The notes under the pieces were generated by a model. The model had not been told where the DNA came from. It saw only the letters and a list, made by a program, of their open reading frames with translations, and searched no databases. From positions 1 through 39,095 of the forward strand of contig JAUHZF010000036.1 in assembly GCA_030426145.1 (NCBI GenBank): DNA of 39,095 nt. The letters run 5' to 3'. The stretch's first letter is position 1, and each line of letters starts with the position of its first letter. The stretch is from Polyangia bacterium (lineage in GTDB: Bacteria > Myxococcota_A > Polyangia > Polyangiales > Polyangiaceae). The position numbers and the translations under genes were made by a program. Positions 8,116 through 15,766 of this stretch are shown piece after piece.

Positions 8116-9642
8116 ATGACCTCGGTGGTCCACAAGCCCGGCTCCGACGGAGCCCCTCCCAGCCGCGCTCCGGCGCGTGGCAAGGGCCGTGTGCTCGTCG
8201 TCGACGACGAGGTCAGCATCCGTGAGATGCTCGCCGAGGTACTCGATCTCGAAGGGTACGAGGTCAGGGTGGCCGCGGACGGACAGTCGGCGCTCGACGA
8301 GCTTGCCAACCTGCACTTCGACCTGGTGCTCACCGACCTCAAGATGCCCAAGCTCGGTGGGATCGAGCTCCTCGAGCAGCTCGAGCTGGTCTCGCCGTCC
8401 ACCATCGCCGTCATCATGACCGGGTTCGGCACCGTGGAGACCGCCATCGGCGCGATGAAGCGGGGTGCTCACGACTACATCCTCAAGCCTTTCAAGCTCG
8501 AGGAGGTCCTCACCGTGGTCGAGCGCGCCGTGGCCCAGAAGCGCATGCAGGCCGAGAACCTGCAGCTCAAGCAGGCACTTTCCCTTCACAAGGTGAGCGA
8601 GGCCATCAGCACCAGCCTCTCGCTGGACCAGGTGCTCGGCACCATGGTCGACACGTGTCTGGTCGAGCTTCGTGCGGCTCAGGTGTCGACGTGGCTCGAC
8701 GATGGTGAAGGGCGTCTCTTCGAACGCGAGCGGCGAGAGGCCGAGCCCCTCGCCGCGCCGGTGCCGGAGCTGGCGGCCGAGGTCGTGGCGACCCGCCTCG
8801 ACGATGGCGGGCCGCTGCTCGTGCACGACGCCGAGGTCCAACCCTTCTTCCTCGATTCGCCGGGGGCGGGCGTGGGGTCCTTTCTGGCGGTGCCGCTGCG
8901 GGTGCAGAACCGAAAGCTCGGCTTCGTGGCCGTGGCTGCAGGCATGGATCGCGACAGTCTGCAGGAAGGCGACCGCAAGCTCGTCACCATCATCGCCGCA
9001 CGTGCCGCGGCTGCCATCGAGAACGCGCGGCTCTACGACGACCTTCAGGCCACCTTCCACCAGACCATTCAGGGCCTCGCGAGCGCCATCGACAAGATGG
9101 ACCGGTACACGGCAGGGCACTCCGAACGGGTCGCGGAATACGCGGTGTACCTGGGTCGGCGCCTCGGGCTCGACGCCCGCGAGATCGAGATCATCCGACA
9201 GAGCGCGCTCATGCACGACATCGGAAAGATCGGCTGCGTACTCAATCTCAACAAGCCGGGGAAGCTGACCGACGGCGAGTACGAGGCGTTCAAGAAGCAT
9301 CCGGGGTTCGGGCGCGACATCCTCACGCCCATCAAGTTCCTTCACCCGCTCATCCCGGGCGTGCACCTTCATCACGAGCGCTTCGACGGCCGCGGCTATC
9401 CCCTCGGTCTCGACAAGCAGCGCATCCCCCTCATGGCGCGGATCATCAGCGTGGCCGACACCTACGACGCCATGACGAGCAACCGCTCCTACCGCCGCGC
9501 GCTCCCCCACGAGGTCGCGGTCGCGGAGATCGAGCGTTGCAGCGGAAGCCAGTTCGATCCCGACATCGCTCAGAGCTTCCTCGAGGGACTCGACGACTAC
9601 CGCGAGGCCGCCGAGGGCGACGGCCAGGCGGTGCCCGAGTGA
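8116..9642 (+). CDS. Response regulator with REC, GAF and HD-GYP domains
   Basis: Predicted two-component output protein that degrades cyclic di-GMP. The 508 residues start with a short disordered leader. A REC domain follows (about 24-140: acidic pair D30-D31, phospho-acceptor D74 in LTDLKMP, conserved T102 and K124 in LKPF). Next is a GAF-like domain (about 160-305) and an HD-GYP domain (about 310-490) with HDIGKIG (HD at 366-367), HHERFDGRGYP (GYP at 426-428) and VADTYDAMTS. All metal and signature residues expected of an active phosphodiesterase are visible. The partner histidine kinase is not in this window. The stop codon overlaps the GTG start of lipB by 4 nt, so the two are probably co-transcribed. 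Confidence 0.95.
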   Translation: MTSVVHKPGSDGAPPSRAPARGKGRVLVVDDEVSIREMLAEVLDLEGYEVRVAADGQSALDELANLHFDLVLTDLKMPKLGGIELLEQLELVSPSTIAVIMTGFGTVETAIGAMKRGAHDYILKPFKLEEVLTVVERAVAQKRMQAENLQLKQALSLHKVSEAISTSLSLDQVLGTMVDTCLVELRAAQVSTWLDDGEGRLFERERREAEPLAAPVPELAAEVVATRLDDGGPLLVHDAEVQPFFLDSPGAGVGSFLAVPLRVQNRKLGFVAVAAGMDRDSLQEGDRKLVTIIAARAAAAIENARLYDDLQATFHQTIQGLASAIDKMDRYTAGHSERVAEYAVYLGRRLGLDAREIEIIRQSALMHDIGKIGCVLNLNKPGKLTDGEYEAFKKHPGFGRDILTPIKFLHPLIPGVHLHHERFDGRGYPLGLDKQRIPLMARIISVADTYDAMTSNRSYRRALPHEVAVAEIERCSGSQFDPDIAQSFLEGLDDYREAAEGDGQAVPE

Positions 9643-10448
9643 GCCGAGGCGAGCGCAAGGCGCGGGCGCTGTGGTTGGGTCGCCGCGCCTACGGTCCCGT
9701 GCTCGAGCTGCAGCAGTCTCTCCACGAGGCGCGCAAGCTCGGTGAAGCGGAGGACGCCATTCTGCTCGTCGAGCACGCCCCGGTGATCACCATGGGGCGA
9801 AACGCGCAGGCCGAAAACCTCCTGCTCGCGCGTGACCAGCTCGCCGCGGCCGGGGTCGACCTTTACGACATCGGGCGCGGGGGCGACGTGACCTACCACG
9901 GGCCGGGACAGCTCGTCGGCTACCCCATCCTCGACCTGAGGCCGGAGCGTTGTGACGTGCGTCGCTACGTGCGCGACCTCGCCGAAGTGATGATTCAGAT
10001 CGCGAGCGAGTACGGCGTCGAGGCGGGCACCGTCGACGGCATGATCGGTGTTTGGGCCGACGCCGCTGCGCCCGATCGCTGGGCGGGGGAACCGTGGGCG
10101 ACCGACATCGCGAAGCTGGGGGCGATCGGCGTCCGTCTGTCGCGGTGGGTCACCCTCCACGGCTTTGCCATCAACGTGAATACGCCGCTCTCGGCGTTCG
10201 CGATGATCGTTCCCTGTGGGATCAGCGATCACGGCGTCGCCTCCCTCGAGAGCCTCGGCGCGGGCCCCCCTTCGGTGGCGGATGTGGCGCTGGCCGCCGC
10301 CCCCCAGCTCGCGCGCGGACTGCGACTCGAGGTACCCACGGTGGAGGACCACCACGATCGCCCCCTCGAGGCGGTGGCGGCCGACCTCGGTGTGTCAGCG
10401 AGGCCGGATGGCCGGGTTGATGCCCGAGGCGTCGGCGTCGCGGGCTAG
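9639..10448 (+). CDS. lipB: Octanoyltransferase
   Basis: Transfers octanoate from acyl carrier protein to the lipoyl domains of 2-oxoacid dehydrogenases and GcvH, the first step of endogenous lipoate synthesis. The 269-residue protein shows the family signature RGGDVTYHGPGQ (80-91), the catalytic lysine in AKLGAIGVR (K159) and the acyl-thioester cysteine in VPCGISDHG (C193). Substrate-pocket residues LHGFAINVN are also present. The GTG start at 9639 overlaps the previous stop (GTGA), which is preferred over longer in-frame reading that would lie inside the HD-GYP gene. lipA is not in this window. The 3' end overlaps a convergent hypothetical gene by 54 nt. Confidence 0.95.
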   Translation: MSRGERKARALWLGRRAYGPVLELQQSLHEARKLGEAEDAILLVEHAPVITMGRNAQAENLLLARDQLAAAGVDLYDIGRGGDVTYHGPGQLVGYPILDLRPERCDVRRYVRDLAEVMIQIASEYGVEAGTVDGMIGVWADAAAPDRWAGEPWATDIAKLGAIGVRLSRWVTLHGFAINVNTPLSAFAMIVPCGISDHGVASLESLGAGPPSVADVALAAAPQLARGLRLEVPTVEDHHDRPLEAVAADLGVSARPDGRVDARGVGVAG

Positions 10449-10799
10449 GCGCCGCAGGACGAAACCCGCCTCTGCGTCGTAGACGGCTCGTCCGAGCGCG
10501 ATGCGCTGAGAGCTCATCACGAAGCCCCGACGCAGCCAGCCACCGAGGGTCTCGGCCTGGCCGGTCACGCCGTAGGGGTCGGTCTCCTGGCTGATGTTGC
10601 CGAGGGCCCGCATGGCCTCTTCGAGCAGGTAGGTGATGCCGTCGTCCGTGCGCAGGACACAGCCATCGCGGCGTACGCCACCGCCGGCCATCACGGCGTT
10701 GAGCTCATCGTCGCTGATGAACTCGTCCGCGCTGAGCGGGGGAGGGGATGTGTCGTAGGCGGGCGACATCGCGGGGGGGAAGTCGTAGGGGTCGTTCAT
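10395..10799 (-). CDS. Hypothetical protein, 134 residues
   Basis: Not recognised. The N-terminus (about 1-25) is Pro-rich and probably disordered. Then comes an acidic segment (SADEFISDDELNAVM) and a mixed alpha/beta-like core (LRTDDGITYLLEEAMRALGNI). The C-terminus is basic (LRRLARDADASG). There is no signal peptide or membrane segment. It converges on lipB and overlaps its last 18 codons on the other strand, an unusually long antisense overlap. Codon use looks like that of the surrounding genes. It has no operon partner. The ATG at 10799 is the natural start. Confidence 0.7.
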   Translation of the reverse strand: MNDPYDFPPAMSPAYDTSPPPLSADEFISDDELNAVMAGGGVRRDGCVLRTDDGITYLLEEAMRALGNISQETDPYGVTGQAETLGGWLRRGFVMSSQRIALGRAVYDAEAGFVLRRLARDADASGINPAIRPR

Positions 10800-11240
10800 G
10801 GCTTCGTGGGGGGGACCTCCCGTCGCAGCATGCGAGGGGGTATCGAAGGGTTCTGCATCATTCGGGCCACCCGGGGCGTGTCGTGTCGGGTAGGTCGACG
10901 TGGGTGAGGCGTTGCGTAGGAGGAAAACGTCGGCGAGGTGTCCGGTCTTACTGGTTGTTTCCGGGCTCAGCGGACATGGGTGTCACAGGTCGAGACGCTG
11001 TGACCCATGCGTGTAGACGGATCAGAGCCCAGGATGATTTCGCGGGCCCTGATCAGAATGTCAGGCCTCGCGGCGATTGCGCCGCGTTCGGGGTCATGCA
11101 GGCGCTACGCGTCCGTCGCCATCGTGCTATGAACCGCCACTGTGTCCGGTTTGGCGGACACCGGGGCCCCAGAAGCTGACCGGTCGAGCCTTCGGCTGGC
11201 CAGGCGAGTCGCGGGCGACCCCCTCGAGGCGGAGCTTGGC
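10800..11240. other. Intergenic region with inverted repeats, no gene seen
   Basis: About 440 nt without a convincing gene. It contains a bulged hairpin (10976-11008: ATGGGT/CACAG against CTGTGACCCAT) and two TGTCCG...CGGACA pairs. One pair is widely spaced (10939-10944 and 10971-10976). The other is compact: GTGTCCG and CGGACAC at 11142-11148 and 11155-11161, with a 6-nt loop, about 80 nt before the S41-like gene. These may be operators for the divergent genes at 10799 and 11241 or part of a small RNA. An Arg-rich open frame across the region looks spurious. Confidence 0.5.
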
Positions 11241-13373
11241 ATGATGAGAGCGACGATCTTCGGCGCGAGAGATGACGACAAACGTCACTGGTGGGGGCGG
11301 GCAGCGGTCATCCTGATCGGCGTGAGTGGGGCGGGGGACGCCCATGCTGGATCGTTCGATGCACAGGGAACCTACCTCCCCGCGCCTGATGCCGTGGCCT
11401 TCGTCGACTTCGACGCAGGCTTCGATGCCGAACGCGATCGGTTCGTGCCCGAGGACGCGGACGAGGCTTGCGTCGACCCTCCTGGGTTCGAGGTCGTGGC
11501 CGGCGAGGATGCCCTCGCAGGCGGCAAGTACCTCCACGTCAACACGCTGATCGACAACCAGACCTTCTGTCAGGAACGATGGAGCGTCGAGCTTCCGGCC
11601 GAGGCGGCTTCTTACGTCGCCACCGTTTGGGTGAGGCATGGCGTCGTCGACCTGCAGATGACCGTCGTCTATCCCGAGGCGCTCGAACGCGACCTCGTGG
11701 TGGCCAAGATGGCCCCAACCGGCCGTACCACGTCGGATGGTTGGGTCGAGATGTCGACCAACGCGTTTCCCGTCGATGGCGCCAACACCGTCGCGGTCTA
11801 TCTTCGCGCCTTCGATGCCGACAGCGAGGGCACGCATCTCGACGCGCTCGAGGTGCGGCCGGCCGGCGACTACGTCGACCCCCAGCGAAGCTGCAGCGGC
11901 GTCGGAGACCCGGTCTGCGGAGCCGGGGAGGTCTGCATGCACCAGCGCTGTCGGCGCGGTGAGCTCTTCGTGCCGCCCCTCCCCGACGACTCCATCCGGA
12001 GCCAGGTCGTCGACGTGCTCGCCTCACAGCTGAGGGTCTTCTACGGGGGCCGAAAGACGCGCACCCTCGACCTTCCTCAGGCGCTCCAGACCCTCGACGG
12101 TCTTCGCAGCGCGAGCGATGCGTGGACGTTCTGGGACGGGTGGGCACGTGCCATCCGCCAGCTGCACGACTGGCACACGTCCGCGCGTGGCAACATCCGC
12201 AACGTCGACCGTCAGCGGCGGCTCAACCTCTGCTTCATCGAAGGCGAGGCCGATACCTCGCAAGCCCAGCTGCCCAGCGACCCCGTGTACCGCGACGTGC
12301 TCGTCTCGCACGATGGCGGCGAAGAGGGGACCTACGGGATCGCTCAAGGAGACCGCCTCGTCTCGGTGGACGGCCAACACCCGATCGCGTGGTCCGTTGG
12401 GCTCGAGGCCGTCGACTGGTCGCAGTTCCGCGCCAACACCGACGAGGTCTACAGCGAGTACGTCGAACGGCTGCGCGGCAACATCATCAAGTACGCCACG
12501 ACGTTCAGCGTGCTCCACTGCGACGCCGTCAGCGAGACTTGCGACCCGACGCCGGAGACGTTCCGCGTCGACGACCTCCCGCTCGACCGAGAAGGCCAGG
12601 TTCGCTGCGACAATCGGCCCTTCTATCACACCGCGGAGAACCCCGGTCCGCAGCACCGGGTTGGGTTCAACTTCTACCGAGGTCTCGTCGCACAATCGAA
12701 CCCACAGGAGGCCATCTACAGCCTGCTCTGGGACACCCTCTTCGGCGGGGGAGATCCCAACGGCTTCGTCAACGGCAGCATCAAGGATGCGTACACGCTG
12801 TTCAAACAGCAGGCGCGTGGGGTCATCCTCGACCATCGGGCGGGCAACGGCGGCACCCTCGACGCCGCTGAGACGGTGACCCAGCTCGTACGACCTCCCG
12901 AGACCGTGCTCGCCTTCGCGAGCCCCGCCGAGTTCGGCAAGTGGGATGGTCCGGTCTCCAGCTCCGAGGGGGTCAACTTCTTCAACATCCTCGCCCAGTC
13001 GCCGGGCGACACCATGCGGGTGGGTTCCAACGACTACGACCCGGCGATGCCGGTCGCCCTCATCATCCACCGCGACGGCTCGGCGAGCGACTTCATGCCC
13101 TTCGCCATGAAGGGGGCCACGAGCAAGGTCCGCGTCTTCGGGCCCGCGGCCACGGCGGGGGCTTTCTCCACGTTCTACGAGCTCGACTACTACGCGGGCA
13201 TCAGTTTTCAGTTCGGCACCGGCGACTCGATCACAAAGGACGGTCAAACCCTCATCGGATACGGCGTCGTGCCGGACGAGATCGTGGTGCAGAAGCAGTC
13301 CGACCTGCTCCAGGGCAAGGACACCATCCACGAGGCGGCCCTCACCTGGCTGCGCACGGAGCTGAAGCCATGA
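11241..13373 (+). CDS. Secreted S41-like peptidase-family protein
   Basis: A 710-residue exported protein. A signal peptide is visible after a basic N-region (WWGRAAVILIGVSGAGDAHA, cleaved before GSF). Residues about 35-215 look like a carbohydrate-binding-type beta-sandwich, followed by a short Cys-rich stretch (CSGVGDPVCGAGEVCMHQRC). The second half resembles tail-specific (S41) proteases: a PDZ-like segment (YGIAQGDRLVSVDGQ), ARGVILDHRAGNGG, and a candidate serine in RDGSASDF (S614). The C-terminus (GYGVVPDEIV, then LLQGKDTIHEAALTWL) is typical. The S41A lysine (FGKG) is replaced by AATAG, so it is either S41B-like or inactive. The ATG at 11241 with GGAG 7 nt upstream is preferred over the GTG at 11142. 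It overlaps the next gene by 4 nt. Confidence 0.8.
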   Translation: MMRATIFGARDDDKRHWWGRAAVILIGVSGAGDAHAGSFDAQGTYLPAPDAVAFVDFDAGFDAERDRFVPEDADEACVDPPGFEVVAGEDALAGGKYLHVNTLIDNQTFCQERWSVELPAEAASYVATVWVRHGVVDLQMTVVYPEALERDLVVAKMAPTGRTTSDGWVEMSTNAFPVDGANTVAVYLRAFDADSEGTHLDALEVRPAGDYVDPQRSCSGVGDPVCGAGEVCMHQRCRRGELFVPPLPDDSIRSQVVDVLASQLRVFYGGRKTRTLDLPQALQTLDGLRSASDAWTFWDGWARAIRQLHDWHTSARGNIRNVDRQRRLNLCFIEGEADTSQAQLPSDPVYRDVLVSHDGGEEGTYGIAQGDRLVSVDGQHPIAWSVGLEAVDWSQFRANTDEVYSEYVERLRGNIIKYATTFSVLHCDAVSETCDPTPETFRVDDLPLDREGQVRCDNRPFYHTAENPGPQHRVGFNFYRGLVAQSNPQEAIYSLLWDTLFGGGDPNGFVNGSIKDAYTLFKQQARGVILDHRAGNGGTLDAAETVTQLVRPPETVLAFASPAEFGKWDGPVSSSEGVNFFNILAQSPGDTMRVGSNDYDPAMPVALIIHRDGSASDFMPFAMKGATSKVRVFGPAATAGAFSTFYELDYYAGISFQFGTGDSITKDGQTLIGYGVVPDEIVVQKQSDLLQGKDTIHEAALTWLRTELKP

Positions 13374-14203
13374 AGTCGTTCTTGGGATGGCCCACGCTCG
13401 CGGTGGTGCTCGCGGCGTGCGGCAACTTCGGAGAGAGCGGCGCCCCGAACCCCGTGCCGCTCGACACCGATGCCTCGTCGAGCGTGAGCAGTGGAAGTGG
13501 CGCCGGGGTGCCTCGCCCGCCCGACGGACCGCGGCGTCGCACCGTCGAGCGTCGCAGCCCGGTGGGGAGTGCCATCAACAACTTCCTGGTCGATGGTGAC
13601 TTCGAATTCACCGCCACCATCGAGGGCTTCACGGCACAGTCCGGGTGGTTGGTCTTCGGCACGCAGGGGCAGAGCTATCTCCGCATCGAGACCGGCGGGC
13701 TGTGCCGCACGGGCCTTCGGTGCGGGATCGTCGAGAGCAGGACCATCCTGCTCGGCCGCGGCGCTTCGGCGCGAGAGCGGGGCATGGTCGCGTCCGTCTA
13801 CATGAAGCCGCCCGAAGGCCAGAGCTGCCAATTCGGGGTCACGGCCCACACCATCGACTGCGGCTTCCAGCAGATCAGCGCACCCATGACCCCGACCAGC
13901 GAGCTTCCCGGCGACGATGGCTGGTGCCGCTACGAGCGGCGCGTGCCGGAGAGCCAGCGTGGGACTTGCTTCTGGATCGACGCCGAGAGCTTTACCGGAA
14001 CCGCGCTCATCGACGAGGCGCGTCTCGTACCCGACGACGGCACCTCGCCATCGCAGGCCAAGTCTCTCGGCACGCCCTGGCAGCCATCTGCGCGCCAGCG
14101 GCAACGACTGGGGGAGGTCGCGAAGTGGGTTCGTGACCATCGTCGCTTCGGAAGTGGGCCCACGCCGGCGCAGGCGACGCGGCCCGAGCTTCGACGCGAC
14201 TGA
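13370..14203 (+). CDS. Lipoprotein of unknown function
   Basis: A 277-residue predicted lipoprotein with lipobox LAAC (Cys17) right after a short hydrophobic helix. A Ser/Gly/Pro linker follows, then a beta-rich domain (about 65-230) with several cysteines. The segment FLVDGDFEFT resembles the start of carbohydrate-binding or jelly-roll modules that often read LVNGDFE. The C-terminal tail is basic. The start codon overlaps the stop of the S41-like gene (ATGA), indicating translational coupling and perhaps a joint surface role. Family not firmly recognised. Confidence 0.8.
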   Translation: MKSFLGWPTLAVVLAACGNFGESGAPNPVPLDTDASSSVSSGSGAGVPRPPDGPRRRTVERRSPVGSAINNFLVDGDFEFTATIEGFTAQSGWLVFGTQGQSYLRIETGGLCRTGLRCGIVESRTILLGRGASARERGMVASVYMKPPEGQSCQFGVTAHTIDCGFQQISAPMTPTSELPGDDGWCRYERRVPESQRGTCFWIDAESFTGTALIDEARLVPDDGTSPSQAKSLGTPWQPSARQRQRLGEVAKWVRDHRRFGSGPTPAQATRPELRRD

Positions 14204-14210
14204 ACCTCGA

Positions 14211-14237
14211 GGCGGCCGACCTTCGGGGTGGGCCGCC
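14211..14237 (+). terminator. Hairpin downstream of the 13370-14203 gene
   Basis: GGCGGCC (14211-14217) and GGCCGCC (14231-14237) form a perfect 7-bp stem with a 13-nt loop, starting 7 nt past the stop codon. No U-tract follows. It probably ends or attenuates the 11241-14203 transcript. Confidence 0.4.
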
Positions 14238-14263
14238 GCCTGCGACGCGTGTACGAAGACGTC

Positions 14264-14902
14264 ATGCACGCCCTCCGTCTCCTCCTCGCGGCTTCGGTCG
14301 TCACCACTGGTGCCATCGCCTGCGGACCGGGCAAGCCGGCTTCGTACCCCGACCAGGGCAAGGTCGAGACCTCGCAGAAGAAGTGGTGCGAGATGTTGGC
14401 CGACCTCGACGGCGACAAGCTCGACGGTTGGGGCTACCGCACCGACTGCCTCGGCGCCTATCCCGCAGCGTCGTCGGTCTACTTGAGCAAGCTCGCCGAG
14501 TGTTACGGCAAGACCAAGAAGGGCCTCGGCGACGAAGCGCCGGACAGCGCCGCCATCATCGACAGCTGCACGGTCGAGATCCTCAGCGGCGCCGAGCCTG
14601 GCGACGTGAAGAACACGCCCCTCTACATCGCGCGATGCAACCGCAAGGAGCGTTGCTCGCAGGTGTCGCGGGCCACGTGCGACCAAGTCTGGGAGCAGCT
14701 CGATGGCAGCTCGCGCGCGACGCTCACCTCGGTCTACAACCTGAAGGCGCAGGGCGAGATCGCGTCCTGCCTCGACGACACGGCGTGCAGCGAAGACGAG
14801 GAGTCGGCCGTCGACGCCTGCTACCAGCCTCAGCGCGATGCCATCGTCTGGACGCAGCTGAGCCTCGGGGCCGACCCCGGCCTCGGTCCCAAGGTGGACT
14901 GA
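14264..14902 (+). CDS. Cys-rich lipoprotein of unknown function
   Basis: A 212-residue predicted lipoprotein. The signal sequence ends in a lipobox GAIAC (Cys20). The mature part has about nine further cysteines in a mostly helical sequence (WCEMLADLDGD, TDCLGAY, AECYGKT, SCTVEI, ARCNRKERCSQV, ATCDQV, SCLDDTACS, ACYQPQ), suggesting a disulfide-stabilised periplasmic or surface domain. Family not recognised. The ATG at 14264 is chosen because the signal peptide starts there. An in-frame ATG at 14228 would add 12 basic residues. Confidence 0.8.
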   Translation: MHALRLLLAASVVTTGAIACGPGKPASYPDQGKVETSQKKWCEMLADLDGDKLDGWGYRTDCLGAYPAASSVYLSKLAECYGKTKKGLGDEAPDSAAIIDSCTVEILSGAEPGDVKNTPLYIARCNRKERCSQVSRATCDQVWEQLDGSSRATLTSVYNLKAQGEIASCLDDTACSEDEESAVDACYQPQRDAIVWTQLSLGADPGLGPKVD

Positions 14903-14938
14903 CGGCACTCTTTAGACGAGGCGTCCGGCCACTTTTGC

Positions 14939-14944
14939 TAGGGT
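14939..14944 (+). promoter_or_regulatory. Candidate -10 box for the MYXO-CTERM gene
   Basis: TAGGGT ends 6 nt before the ATG at 14951. No ribosome binding site fits in between, so transcription would begin at or next to the start codon. A clear -35 at 17 nt spacing was not seen. Confidence 0.4.
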
Positions 14945-14950
14945 CGGGCC

Positions 14951-15766
14951 ATGATGGCTCTGGCGAAGCAGGGAACCGGTCGGCGTGCAGTGGCACTTCT
15001 GGCCGCCTTGATGGTGTTCGGTTGGGTGGGGGTGGCCTTCGCGCTGGGCTCCGTCCGTACCGACAAGGGCGCCTACGAGGAGGATGACGGCGTCTGGAAG
15101 GTGAGGTTCACCATCGACTACGGACGCAAGCCCGACCTCCCTCACGTGCCCATGACCTTCTCGTTCAAGCAGGTCATGATCTACAAGCGCGTGCTCACCG
15201 ACGAAGGCGGCGATACCCCGCAGACCCGCAAGGAGCGCGTCGACAACGCCACCCCGATCAACGTCCCGATGGATGTCGGTTTTGCCGATGCCAGCGGCAA
15301 GATGTTCAAGGTCACCAAGTTCAAGATCAAGCTGCGACGCTCGAACGACTTCGAGGCCGGCGAGTACGAGCTCAAGGTCAAGACCTCCGACGGCAAACCA
15401 GTGGGTCGGCCGCTGCGCATCGTGCTCAACGGCAAGAACAAGGCGATCGACTACCGGGCCATCAAGTTCAACGCGCCCAAGCCCAAGCCCAAGGCAGCGG
15501 CCGAGCCCGAGGCACCGAGCGACGGTGGCACCAGCAACGATGGCGGCGCCGTCGAGGACATGGGTCCGGATCTGTCGGACATCCCCGATGTGCCCGAAGA
15601 CGAGCTGCCCGATGTGAACCAGCCCCCGCCGGTCGAGCCCAAGCAGGGCGGCTGCGGTTGCCACGTCGTGGGTCGTGAGACCGACCTGCCCGGAGCCCCC
15701 GGGGCCATGCTCGGCCTCTTGCTCGGGGCGGCGCTGCTCATGCGTCGCCGAGGAGCGGGGGCGTGA
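14951..15766 (+). CDS. MYXO-CTERM-type surface protein
   Basis: A 271-residue exported protein. The N-terminal signal peptide has core AVALLAALMVFGWVGVAFA. A beta-rich domain (about 35-175) of unknown function follows, then a Pro/Asp-rich linker (about 180-230). The end matches a MYXO-CTERM sorting signal: GGCGCHV, a hydrophobic helix (GAMLGLLLGAALLM) and a terminal RRR cluster. Such tails are known in Myxococcota and are processed by myxosortase, with the cysteine as attachment point. The protein is therefore probably anchored on the outer surface. It overlaps the downstream M2 peptidase gene by 4 nt. The start is one of two adjacent ATGs (14951, 14954). Confidence 0.88.
   Translation: MMALAKQGTGRRAVALLAALMVFGWVGVAFALGSVRTDKGAYEEDDGVWKVRFTIDYGRKPDLPHVPMTFSFKQVMIYKRVLTDEGGDTPQTRKERVDNATPINVPMDVGFADASGKMFKVTKFKIKLRRSNDFEAGEYELKVKTSDGKPVGRPLRIVLNGKNKAIDYRAIKFNAPKPKPKAAAEPEAPSDGGTSNDGGAVEDMGPDLSDIPDVPEDELPDVNQPPPVEPKQGGCGCHVVGRETDLPGAPGAMLGLLLGAALLMRRRGAGA

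Noticed and set aside
8098..8116. GTG at 8098 as start of the HD-GYP gene
   Set aside because: The likely -10 box (8102-8107) lies downstream of it, and the ATG at 8116 gives a sufficient leader before the REC domain.
10748..11179. An Arg-rich 143-residue frame in the intergenic region
   Set aside because: Composition is unlike real proteins, it overlaps the start of the minus-strand gene at 10799, and no ribosome binding site was seen.
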